Positions 33,530 through 45,512 of a stretch of DNA of 64,000 bases are shown here, in pieces. The position numbers and the translations under genes were made by a program. The stretch is from Armigeres subalbatus (lineage: Eukaryota > Arthropoda > Insecta > Diptera > Culicidae): positions 252,560,067-252,624,066 of the forward strand of contig NC_085139.1 in NCBI RefSeq assembly GCF_024139115.2, read 5' to 3'. The notes beneath the pieces were generated by a model that saw nothing but the letters and a program-made list of their open reading frames with translations, had not been told where the DNA came from and ran no database searches. Every line of letters starts with the position of its first letter. Position 1 is the first letter of the stretch.

Positions 33530-33975
33530 TAACCATCGCCGACTATGTCTATCCTGCTCCTTAATACCCCTGCATTTTCACCGTTCAACGAATCTTCGAA
33601 GTATTTCTTCCACCTGGCTGCCACCATAGTCACCTGCCACCATGTTTTTCGTGTTGCCTTTCTCTTCTGCGGTGGGTTCGTTTATTTTCTGCCCTTGCTA
33701 CACTGTTTTTTATACTTTGTTATTGTGTTTTTTTAACATAGTATTGAGCTCAACACATCTTACTACACTGTACCGCTCTCTGGTGCAACGGGTACGAGCC
33801 ACTAGCATTCGACTCCTAGCAGCATTTTTCTCGTCCGTCACTCGCTGGCACTCCTCATCAAACCAACCATTTCGTTCACGTCGCTGTGCATTGCCTAACA
33901 CTTTCTGCGCTGTTGTAGTCACAACTTCGTGGATATTTTCCCACAATCTGTTAACGTCGCCAGGCCTATCTTGGT
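33530..33975 (-). pseudogene. RTE LINE fragment, copy D
   Basis: The linker segment RNGWFDEECQRVTDEKNAARSR (shown here as RNGWFDEECQ and RVTDEKNAARSR) at 33710-33946 and the following AARWKKYF block near 33620 match copy A (1010-1400). No RT remains. It lies tail to tail with copy C. Confidence 0.75.
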
Positions 33976-34249
33976 ACAGTGATTACCACGTCACTATTCA
34001 AGCCGCTCATGGGTGGACGTTAGGCAGAATAACAGCGATTTCAACAATGCTTGTTCTGTCATATGGCCCTCTGATAATCTTCAGTTTCTATTCATTTCAC
34101 ATAAATGCTGCTCGCTTGCGGTGTCAATCGGATCTGTATCTTTATTACTTCTATCTACTCCCTTTCGCTTTGAGTAGTATAATTATCACCGAAAAACCCA
34201 ACTTATTTACCGAGTGGTGATAATGCTTTTCCCGCATTTAGCCAAAACA
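33976..34249. other. Intergenic DNA, nothing recognised
   Basis: A 192-codon frame (33642-34220) overlaps the antisense of RTE copy D and has no motif of its own; not supported as a gene. Confidence 0.45.
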
Positions 34250-34543
34250 CCAACCTTATATGGCGCTTATACAGTTCGATTCCATTTTCTTAATAACTTT
34301 TAAACGCAATGGTTTATCGTTATCAAATTCCATAGTGTTCAACAAAGCTCTGTCTTCTATCGAATGCAACTTGTTGCGAGAAAATCTGTTTAGAATTACT
34401 ATATGAAAAAGTGGCTAATGTTTTTCTGTTTTCGTGTGCATACACACACACATACACACGGACAAACTGACATTTGTTCAGCTCGACGAGCTGAGTAGAT
34501 TGGTATATAACATCATGGGTCTCCGATACTTCTATGAAAAGTT
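34250..34543 (-). repeat. Interspersed repeat with TG-rich start, copy 2
   Basis: On the minus strand: CGGAGACCC, an ACTCAGCTCGTCGAGCTGA block, a TGTGTGTATG tract, then TCTCGCAACAAGTT-CATTCGA. It is the inverted, diverged counterpart of 3275-3575. Confidence 0.6.
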
Positions 34544-34554
34544 CGATTTTGGAG

Positions 34555-35240
34555 TAGATGAGAATTAAAAAGTGATATGTGAGTAATATGTGAGACGTTT
34601 CAAGAAGGAAAAGTGAGGAGTATGAAGTGAGGAACGAGAAGTAGGAAGTAAGAAGGGAAAAGTGAGAAGTGAGAAGAAGTGAGAGAAGTGGGAAATAAGA
34701 AGTGAGAGACAACAAGTGAATAGTGAGAAGTGAGAAATGAGATAAAGATGTGAGATGTGAGAAACGAGAAGTGTTAAGTGGGAGTTGATAAATGAGCAGC
34801 TACAAGTGAGAAGTGAGAAATTCGATACTAGAAATGAGATGTAAGATGTGAGAAGCGAGAAGTGAGAAACGAGAAGTGATAAGTGAAAGCCGAGAAGTGA
34901 GAAGCGACAAATGATAAGTGAGATTGAGAAGTGAGAAATTCAATACAAGAAGTGAGATGTAAGATGTGATGAGTGAGAAGTAAGATATGAGATATGGGAA
35001 GTGAGGAGTGAGACATAAAAAGCAACATGTGAGATGTGAGAAGTGAGAAGCAAAAATAAAGAAGTTAGAAGGGATGAGTGAGGTGTGTAATGTGAGATGT
35101 GAGATGTGAGAAGTGAGAAACAAAGAGTTGAAAAGTGAGAATAGATAAGTGAGAAGTGAGAGGCGACAAGTGAGATCAAAGAAGTGCTAAATGAGATAAA
35201 GATGTGAGATGTGAGAAGTGTGAAGGGAGAAGTGTACCAC
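34555..35240. repeat. GAGAAGT-type degenerate tandem repeat
   Basis: About 690 bp of imperfect GTGAGAA/GAGAAGT units with little else. Antisense frames of Ser/Leu/His-rich type (e.g. 34800-35123) come from the repeat. It shares GAGAATTAAAAAGTGATATG with 22220-22245. Confidence 0.75.
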
Positions 35241-35439
35241 GGCCTCCTGATTATTAAAATAAATAAATTATTCCTTTTCTTTAAATCATATTTGTTTATT
35301 TTTAGCCAAGTTTCCAAGACTGCCCACAACCGAACCACAAAATTTAAATGTCTAAAAATATCAATTTTGCAAAATTATCGATAACTACAGTATCCCCCCG
35401 CTTATCCAGTTTCTCGAATCTACGCTTAAAGAGATGTTT

Positions 35440-37330
35440 TCGATGTTACTTGGGACGGGAATCCTTCAGGGATGTCAAAGGGAGTTATTCATGGATTCCG
35501 ACGGGAATCCTTCCGGACTCTGACGAAAATGCCATCAAAATCCCTGATGGGAATCCTTTAGGTACTTCGACGGGAATCCTTCTGGGGTGCCAACAGAAAT
35601 CCTTCAAGAATTCCGACGAGAATCCTTTAGGGATTCCGACAACGATCACCCAGGGATTTCAACGGGAATATTTCAGGGATTGCGACGGGAATTCATCAGA
35701 TATTCCGACGCGAATCCTTAAAAGATTTTGACGGAAATCCTTCAGGGATTTCAAATGGAATTCTTCAGGAAATCTGACGAGATTCCTGCAAGGAATCTGA
35801 CGGAAATTCTTTAGTGATTCCGATGGGTATCCTTCAAGAATTTCGATAGGAATTATTCATGGATTCCGACGGGAATCCTTCAGTGATTCCAACGGAAATT
35901 CTTCAAGGATTCCGACGAAAATCTTTCAGTGATTCCGACGAGAATTCTTCAGGGATTCCGAAGGGAATCATACAGGGATTTTAATGGGTATTCTTCAGAC
36001 ATTCCTACGCAAACCCTTTGGAGATTCCTACGGGTATCCTTCAGGGACTCCGGCGCGAATTCTTCAGGAATTCCGACAGGAATCTTTCAGGGATTTCGAC
36101 GAGGATCCTTCAGAGATTTCGTTAGGCATCCTTCGGGGATATCGAAAGGAGTCTTTCAGGGATTTTGATGGGAATTTTCCAGGGATTTCGACGGGAATCT
36201 TCCAGGGACTCTAACGGTTATCCTTCAGGGACTCCGGCGGGAATCCTCAAGAGATTTTGACAGGAATCCTTCAGAGACTTCAAAGTTAGTCCGGAATTTT
36301 GATGTTACTCCTTTAGAGATTCCGACTGCAATTTTTCAGGGATTCTGACGGAAATCCTTAAAGGACTCCGACGAGAATCGTTTAGGGAACACTTCGAGGA
36401 TTCTGACAGGAATACTTCAGAGATTCCAACAGGAGTCCCTTTAGAAATTTTGGCGTGAGTTTTGTAAGGATTCTGAATAGAGTACTTTTGGGATTCCGAC
36501 AAAAATCTTTTAGCGATTCCGACGGAAATCCTTCAAGGATTCTTACGAAAATACTCAGTTATTCCGACGGAAATCCTTCTGGGATTCCGACGGGAATAGT
36601 AAAGAAAATCCAACGGAAACCCTCCAGCGATTTCGCATATGCCAGGTTTCTTCGGGGATTTCGACGGCAATCCTTCAGATGTGCCGATTAGAATTCTCAG
36701 GAGATTCCAACGGGAATATTTCAGTGATTCTGCAAGGAATCTTATAGTTGGTAAGGTTCCAATAAGAATCCTTCAGATATTCTCGAGGAAATTATTCAGG
36801 GTTTCCAACAGAGTTCTGTCGAAAATTCTTAAAAGATTTCAACGGGAATCCATTAGCGATTACGAAGTGAATCCTTTTTGGATTCCGATGGAAATCCTTT
36901 TGATATCCCAACAGGAATACTTCTGAGATTCTGACGGAACTTCTTCAGCGATTCCGTCGAAATCCCTGGAAAATTCCCGTAGGAATTCCTGAAATATTTT
37001 TTTAGAATTTAAGGAAGATTTCCTTTGGAATCTAAAAAGAATTTCCTGAAGGATTCCCATTGGATACCCGTTGGAATCCTTGAAGGATTATCGTCAAGAT
37101 CCCTGAAGAATTCCCGACGAAATCATTGAAGAATTCCAATCGGAATCTCCGAAAAATTCCCGTCAGAATCAGAAGAAGAAATGCTGTCGAAATTTGTCGC
37201 ATTTCCTCCGGAATCGCTGAAGGATTGCCGTCGGAATCCCTGAAAGAATCTCAGAAGGATTCGTTTCAAAATTCCAGAAGGATTTCTGTCGTAATCTCTG
37301 TAGGATTCCTGAAAAACTTCCGGGCAGGGA
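35440..37330. repeat. 23-bp minisatellite, orientation reversing near 36960
   Basis: A diverged array of the unit GGGATTCCGACGGGAATCCT plus TCA (23 bp). From 35440 to about 36955 units run in this orientation; from about 36965 to 37330 they run as the reverse complement. Because 23 is one less than 24, each unit shifts the frame by one, and the translation cycles through three peptide types (IPTGIFQG, FRRESFRD, DGNPSGI). Long frames here are therefore repeat artefacts. Confidence 0.85.
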
Positions 37331-37389
37331 GATTTTCTTCGGAAATCGTCATACTTATTTTTTTTATCGGGATCAAATTTATTTGAATT

Positions 37390-38090
37390 CTGGACAGTTT
37401 CACCTTAACACACTCGATTAACAAAACAAACTTACTACCCCCAAATGTTTGAAAATTCTTCTGAATAACCCCAGGGAATTCTTTACAAATTTTCTTGTGA
37501 ACATTCAGAAGAATTGTGCAACTATTTTTGCCTTAGTGATTTAGAAAGTTTTCCCGTTCATGTGTGAAACAATTTCCGGTGGAAATCCAGAAGAATTTGC
37601 AAGAAAGTTGGTAAGAAGTTTCTCAGGAAAATTCTAAAGCGCTTCCCCGAGTAAATAAAAAGAAGTCCTAGAAAAAAGAATTTGAGGTAGAAAATCCGAA
37701 ATAAACTTACGTAGAAATTCTTCAAAAAAAATCCATGTGAAATTTGCCCTTGAAGTGATTATATATCTCTACTGGAATTTTTTTTTCAATATTTTTGCAG
37801 TAAGTCTACAGGAAGTTCTTCTAGCTATAACTTCCAAGGGACATTCAAGAGAATTTTCGGAGAAATTTGAAAAATGTACATGAAAGTTTAAAATCATTTT
37901 CCGTTTAATAACTGAAGTATAATTTCAGTATAGCAGGCCAACTGGTCGTTCAACCCCTCCCATCACTACAAACGACACCTACAAAGATGACCTACATGTG
38001 GTGCTATTGATTTTAAGTATTCCTAATAAATCAATTTTTTTGAATCAAATCGGACTGATGACGTTCAGTTAATTTTCATATCAATTATGC
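37390..38090. other. Upstream region of the 3D-domain gene, nothing recognised
   Basis: AT-rich and without a supported gene. No clear TATA box could be fixed for the downstream gene. Confidence 0.4.
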
Positions 38091-38326
38091 TGAATGCAGC
38101 TTGTTATTCAAACTATTATGGCTGACCGGCTTTTTGCCCCGATCGAAAACGTGCTTTCAACTTCGCCGTCGTTGTTTTCGCTGCGATCCACCTCGTTCTG
38201 ATTTACCCCGGCGATGTTGTGCTGACCGAAGCATAACAACCGCGGGTGGCTTGTACCAACGGAAGTTCGTGCTCTGTCCACGCAAGCCCACCGCACCATT
38301 TCAATTTCAATAAGCGATCAATCAAC

Positions 38327-38884
38327 ATGTCGCGTGGAAATACGGCGATCGTCGTCACTGCCTTCCTGTGCCTTGGGTGGCTCCAGATCCAGACCAGTGC
38401 CAAGGACTACAACTGTAAGTAACTGTAAGCTTTGAATGGGAACCCGTTTCGATTTCCATTTGTTCAAAACCATATCCTCCACGTTGCAGTCATCTTCGAC
38501 CCGAAGGAGCTGGAGTGCACGGGCAATGTGTCGTACGACAACGTGGCGCTGACGGCGTATCGAGCCCGGCCGAACAGTGAAGACAAGCGGGACTACACGG
38601 ACTTGAAGTACCAGACGTTGTACACGCTGCAAGCATATCTGGACGATCGGGCACCGTACGTAACGGTCGGAATGGATCCGAACTTGAAGATCCCGTACGG
38701 GACGCCGGTGTGCATTCCGGAGCTAAATTTACATTTTCGGCGCCAAATCAAGCTGCAGGTGAGAGACACCGATGACGATCTGATCGGCGGTGGCTACCGT
38801 CATGTGGATATCTGCGTTCGCACGCAGGCGGACAGTTTTGATGACTTTGTGAATATGTTGGATGCGACATTGGTGTTCTTGTGA
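38327..38884 (+). CDS. Secreted 3D-domain-like protein, two exons (38327-38414, 38490-38884)
   Basis: Exon 1 starts MSRGNTAIVVTAFLCLGWLQ and ends in AC-T|GTAAGT; the 75-bp intron 38415-38489 ends GTTGCAG; the phase-1 junction gives a Phe codon. The product is 160 residues: signal peptide about 1-25, then a compact domain with two early features (a lone Cys near 38 and Tyr-rich strands) and a C-terminal part reading VTVGMDPNLKIPYGTPVCIP, LQVRDTDDDLIGGGYRHVDI. The three aspartates (MDP, RDT, VDI) and the IPYGT/IP pattern match the spacing of the 3D domain of bacterial MltA/RlpA-type double-psi barrel proteins. That is my recognition by pattern, not a search result. In bacteria such domains act on peptidoglycan; the role here is unknown. 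ATG choice: first Met, followed at once by a hydrophobic core. Confidence 0.75.
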
Positions 38885-38921
38885 TAGTTGCTAGTGATGA
38901 GCAAGTGTTTTGTGAGTTTCA

Positions 38922-38927
38922 AATAAA
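38922..38927 (+). terminator. Poly(A) signal of the 3D-domain gene
   Basis: AATAAA 38 bp after the stop codon, the only perfect match close to it. Confidence 0.7.
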
Positions 38928-38939
38928 GTTATTCTGTAA

Positions 38940-39290
38940 GAGATTTTTTTTGAGAGTGGCAATTTTGTGGAAAGAAATTTCATATATAGAAATGAATTTT
39001 AAGAGTGAATTTTAATAAGCAAACTAGTTCTTCACTATATATAGAAATGAGAATATTACGTTCCGTTCCACTTATCTTGGTGCTGTAAAGATTGGAATAA
39101 ATCGAATCATACGTAACGTTTAGAACAGTATAATGAAAGCGAGGAAAATGGTGTTTACTTTTCAGAACGTCCAAAATAAACGGCAACTCCTTTAGAGTTT
39201 TGTTCAAAAAAAAATCCAGGGATTCCAACGGGAATTATTTTAAGAGCTTAAATTTTTTTTTCTTGATTTAAAATTCAAATCAATCCAAAT
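38940..39290. other. Spacer between 3D-domain gene and satellite, nothing recognised
   Basis: The small antisense frame at 38980-39228 has no motif. Confidence 0.4.
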
Positions 39291-42200
39291 TCAAATTAAT
39301 TTCAAATCAAATCGAAACCCAATTCATATCCAACCCAATTCAAATCCAATCCAAATTCATTTAGAATCCAATCCAAATCTAATTTAAGACCAATCCAAAT
39401 TCAAACCAGAACCAATCCGGATTCAATACAAATCCAATCCAAACTCATTTCATATCCAATCCCAAATCAAAGTAAAATCAAATTAAAAGATCACCCAGAT
39501 CCAATTTAAATCCAATCTCCAATCCAAATAAAGTCCACATAAAATACGGATCCAATTAAAATTTAATCCATATCCAGTCCGAATCCAATCCAAATATAAT
39601 CCAAATCCAGTCCAAATCCAAATCCAATCCAAATCCAATCCAAATCCAATCCAAATCCAACACAAATCCAATCCAAATCCAATCCAAATCCAATCCAAAT
39701 CCAATCCAAATCCAATCCAAATCCAATCCAAATCCAATCCAAATCCAATCCAAATCCAATCCAAATCCAATCCAAACCAATCCAAACCAATCCAAACCAA
39801 TCCAAACCAATCCAAACCAATCCAAATCTAATCAAACCAATCCGAACCAACCAAACCAATTCAAACCAACCAAACCAATCCAAACCAATCCAAACCAATC
39901 CAAATCCAATCAAAACCAACAAAAACCAATCCAAACCAATCCAAACCAATCGAAACCAATCGAAACCAATCCAAACCAATCCAAATCAAACCAAACCAAT
40001 CCAAATCAATCCAAACCAACCAAACCAATCCAAACCAATCCAAACCAATCCAAATGTAATCCAAATGTAATCCAAACGCAATCCAAACCAATTCAAACCA
40101 ATCCAAATGCAAGAAAATACAACCAAACCAACCAAACCAACACAACCAATCCAAACCAATCCAAATTAAACCAAACCAATCCAAACCAATCGAAACCAAT
40201 CCTAATCCAATCCAAACCAACACAAACCAATCCAAACCAATCCAAACCAATCCAAATCAAACCAAACCAATCCAAACCAATCCAAACCAATCCAAACCAA
40301 CCAAACCAATCCAAACACAATCCAAATCACATCCAACCAATCCAAATCTAATCAAACCGAATCCAATCCAAACCAATCCAAACCAATCCAAACCAATCCA
40401 AACCAATCCAAACCAATCCAAACCAATCAAAATCTAACAAAATCCAATCCAAACCAACCAAACCAATCCAAACCAATCCAAACCAATCCAAACCAATCCA
40501 AATTAAACCAAACCAATCCAAACCAATCCAAATCTAATCAAACCAATCCGAATCAAACCAAACCAATTCAAACCAACCAAACCAATCCAAACCAATCCAA
40601 ACCAATCCAAACCAATTCAAACCAATCCAAACCAACTGAAACCATTCCAAACCAATCCAAACCAATCCAAATCAAACCAAACCAATCCAAACCAATCCAA
40701 ACCAAACCAAACCAATCCAAATGTAATCCAAATGCAATCCAAACCAATTCAAACCAATTCAAACCAATCCAAATGTAAGAAAACCAACCAAACCAATCCA
40801 AACCAACACAAACCAATCCAAACCAATCCAAATCAAACCAAATCAAACCAAACCAAACCAATCCAAATTAAACCAAACCAATCCAAACCAACTAAACCAA
40901 TCCAAACCAATCCCAATCAAAACCAATCCAAACCAAACCAATCCAAATCGAATCCAAACCGAATTCAAACCAATCCAAACCAATCCAAATCAAACCAAAC
41001 CAATCCAAACCAACCAAACCAATCCAATCCAAACCAATCCAAACCAATCCAAACCAATCCAAACCAATCCAAACCAATCCAAACCAATCCAAACCAATCC
41101 AAACCAATCCAAACCCAACCAAACCAATCCAAACCAATCAAACCCAATCCAAACCAATCCAAACCAATTCAAATTCAATCCAAATCCCATCAAAATCCAA
41201 CCCAAACCAATCCAAACCAATCCAAACCAATCAGAATCTAATCCAAACCATTCCAACCAAATCTAATCCAAACCAAACACAATCCAACCAATCCAAATTG
41301 AATCTAAACCAACCAAACCAATTCAAACCAATCCAAACCAATCCAACCAAATCCAAACCAATCCAAACCAATCCAAACCAAACCTAACCAAACCAATCCA
41401 AACCAATCCAAACCAATCCAAACCAATCCAAACCAATCCCAACCAAACCAAACCAATCCAAACCAAACCAACACAAACCAGATCCAACCAATCCAAATCG
41501 AATCCAAATCGAATCCAAACCAATCCAAACCAATCCAAACCAATCCAAACCAAACCAAACCAATCCAAACCAATCCAATCCAAACCAATCCAAACCAATC
41601 CAAACCAATCCAAACCCAAATCCAAACCAATCCAAACCAATCAAACCCAACACAACCAATCCAAACCAATCCAAACCAATCCAAACCCATCCAAACCAAC
41701 CCAAACCAATCCAAACCAATCCAAACCAATCAGAATCTAATCCAAACCATTCCAAACCAAACCAATCCAAACCAAACACAATCCAAACCAATCCAAATTG
41801 AATCCAAATACAATCCAAACCAATCCAAACCAATCCAAACCAATCCAAACCAATCCAAACCAATCCAAACCAATCCAAACCAATCCAAACCAATCCAATC
41901 CAAACCAACCAAACCAATCCAAACCAATCCAAACCAAATCTAATCCAAACCAAACACAATCCAAACCAATCCAAACTGAATCCAAACCAATCCAAACCAA
42001 TCCAAACCAATCCAAACCAATCCAAACCAACCAAACCAATCCAAACCAACCAAACCAACCAATCCAAACCAACCAAACCAATCCAAACCAATCCAAACCA
42101 ATCCAAACCAATCCAAACCAAACCAATCCAAACCAACACAATCCAACCAATCCGAATTGAACCAAACCAATCCAAACCAATCCAAACCAACCAAACCAAT

Positions 42201-42539
42201 CCAAACCAACCAAACCAATCCAAACCAATCCAAACCAATCCAAACCAATCCAAACCAACCAAACCAATCCAAACCAACCAAACCAATCCAAACCAATCCA
42301 AACCAATCCAAACCAATCCAAACCAATCCAAACCAACCAAACCAACCCAAACCAATCCAAACCAATCTAAACCAATCCAACCCAATCCAAACCATTCCAA
42401 ACCAATCCAAACCAACCAAACCAATCCAACCAACCCAAACCAATCCAAACCAACCAAACCAATCCAACCATTCCAAACCAATCCAAACCAATCCAAACCA
42501 ATCCAAACCAACCAACCAATTCAAACCAATCCAAACCAG

Positions 42540-43071
42540 ATCCAACCAATCCAAATCGAATCCAAACCAACCAAACCAATCCAAATCCAGATCCAAACCA
42601 ATCCAAATCGAACCAAACCAATCCAAACCAAACCAAATCGAATCCAAACCGAACCAAACCAATCCAAAATCCAAACCAATCCAAACCAAACCAAACCAAT
42701 CCAAACCAATCCAAACCAATCCAAACCAACCAAACCAATCCAAACACAATCCAAACCAACCAAACCAATCCAAACCAATCCAAACCAATCCAAATCCAAT
42801 CCAAACCAATCCAAACCAATCCAAACCAATCCAAACCAATCCAAACCAATCCAAACCAATCCAAACCAACCAAACCAATCCAAACCAATCCAAACCAATC
42901 CAAACGCAATCCAAACCAATCCAAACCAATCCAAACCAATCCAAACCAATCCAAACCAATCCAAACACAATCCAAACCAATCCAAACGCAATCCAAACCA
43001 ATCCAAACCAACCAAACCAATCCAAACCAATCCAAATTAAACCAAACCAATCCAAACCAATCCAAACCAAA
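42540..43071. repeat. Higher-order block inside the satellite, copy 1
   Basis: Carries the variant series CAGATCC, CGAATCC, CCAAAATCC, AACACAATCC, AACGCAATCC and AATTAAACC. The last 107 bp (42961-43067) are identical to 45401-45507, exactly 2,440 bp away. Confidence 0.65.
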
Positions 43072-44834
43072 TAAAAACCAACCAAACGCAATCCCAACCA
43101 ATCCAAACCAATCCAAACCAATCCAAACCAATCCAAACACAATCCAAACCAATCCAAACCAATCCAAATGCAACCAAACCAACCAAACCAATCCAAACCA
43201 ATCCAAACCAATCCAAATCAAACCAAACCAAACCAATCCAAACCAAACCAATCCAAACCAGATCCAAACCAATCCAAATCGAACCAAATCCAATCCAAAC
43301 CAATCCAAACCAATCCAAACCAGATCCAAACCAATCCAAATCGAATCCAAACCAATCCAAACCAACCAAACCGAATCCAAATCGAACCAAACCAATCCAA
43401 CCAAACCAATCCAAAGCCAAATCCAAACCAAACCAAACCAAACCAAACCAAACCAATCCAAACCAATCCAAACCAATCCAAATCCAATCCAAACCAATCC
43501 AAACCAATCCAAACCAACCAAACCAATCCAAACCAATCCAAACCAATCCAAACCAATCCAAACCAATCCAAACCAATCCAAACCAATCCAAACCAATCCA
43601 AACCAATCCAAACCATTACAACCAACCAATATAAACCAATCCAAACCAATCCAAACCAATTCAAACCATTACAAACCAACATAAACCAATCCAAACCAAT
43701 CCAGATCCAATCCAAACCAATCCAAACCAATCCAAACCAATCCAAACCAATCCAAAACCAATCCAAACCCAAACCAAACCCAAACCAAACTCAATCCAAA
43801 CCAAAACGCAATCCAATCCAAACCAATCCAAACCAATCCAATCCAAACCAATCCAAACCAATCCAAACCAATCCAAACCAATCCAAACCAATCCAAACCA
43901 ATCCAAACCAATCCAAACCAATCCAAACCAATCCAAACCAATCCAAACCAATCCAAACCAATCCCAATCCAATCCCAATCCAATCCAAACCAATCCAAAC
44001 CAATCCAAACCAACCAAAACCAACCAAACCAATCAAACCAATCCAACCCATCCAAACCAATCAGAACCAACCAAACCAATTCAAACGCAAACCAAACCAA
44101 TCCAAACCAATTTAAACCAACCAAACCAATCCAAACCAATCCAAACCAATCCAAACCAACCAAACCAATCCAAACCAACCAAACCAATCCAAACCAATCC
44201 AAACCAATCCAAACCAATCCAAACCAATCCAAACCAATCCAAACCAATCCAAACCAATCCAAACCAATCCAAACCAATCCAAACCAATCCAAACCAATCC
44301 AAACCAATCCAAACCAACCAAACCAATCCAAACCAATCCAACCAATCCAAACCAATCCAAACCAATCCAAACCAATCCAAACCAATCCAACCAATCCAAA
44401 TCTAATCCATTCCAAACCAATCCAAACCAATCCAAATCCAAACCAAACCCATCCAAACCAAATCTCATCCAAACCAACCAAACCAAACCAATCCAAATCA
44501 TCCAAATCCAACCAAAAATACAATCCAAACCAATCCAAACCAATCCAATCCAAACCAATCCAAACCAATCCAAACCAATCCATACCAATCCAAACCAATC
44601 CAAACCAATCCAACCAATCCAAACCAATCCAAACCAACCAACCAACCAATCCAAACCAATCCAACCAATCCAAACCAATCCAAACCAATCCAAACCAATC
44701 CAAACCAATCCAAACCAATCCAACCAATCCAAACGCAATCCAAACGCAATCAAAACCAATCCAAACCAATCCAAATCAAACCCAATCCATACCAATCCAT
44801 ACCAATCCAAACCAATCCAAACCAAACCAATCCA

Positions 44835-45512
44835 AACCAGATCCAACCAAACCAAACCGAATCCAAACCAACCAAACCAATCCAAACCAGATCCAAACCA
44901 ATCCAAACCGAATCCAAACCAATCCAAACCAAACCAAACCGAATCCAAACCGAATCCAAACCAATCCAAAACCAAACCAATCCAAACCAAACCAAACCAA
45001 TCCAAACCAATCCAAACCAACCAACCAAACCAATCCAAACCAATCCAAACCAATCCAAACCAATCCAAACCAATCCAAACCAATCCAAACCAATCCAAAC
45101 CAATCCAAACCAATCCAAACCAATCCAAACCAATCCAAACCAATCCAAACCAACCAAACCAATCCAAACCAACCAAACCAATCCAAACCAATCCAAACCA
45201 ACCAAACCAATCCAAACCAATCCAAACCAATCCAAACCAATCCAAACCAACCAAACCAATCCAAACCAATCCAAACCAACCAAACCAATCCAAACCAATC
45301 CAAACCAATCCAAACCAATCCAAACCAATCCAAACCAATCCAAACCAATCCAAACGCAATCCAAACCAATCCAAACCAATCCAAACCAATCCAAACACAA
45401 CCAAACACAATCCAAACCAATCCAAACGCAATCCAAACCAATCCAAACCAACCAAACCAATCCAAACCAATCCAAATTAAACCAAACCAATCCAAACCAA
45501 TCCAAACACAAT
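44835..45512. repeat. Higher-order block inside the satellite, copy 2
   Basis: Same order of variant units as 42540-43071, with extra 10-bp units. A third partial match to the CGAATCC series lies at 46055-46115. Confidence 0.65.

Noticed and set aside
33642..34220. A 192-codon frame with hydrophobic stretches
   Set aside because: Half of it is the antisense of RTE copy D, and the rest lacks motifs.
35348..37386. Open frames with IPTGIFQG/FRRESFRD repeats
   Set aside because: They come from the 23-bp minisatellite cycling through three frames; unit divergence is at the DNA level and not codon-aware.
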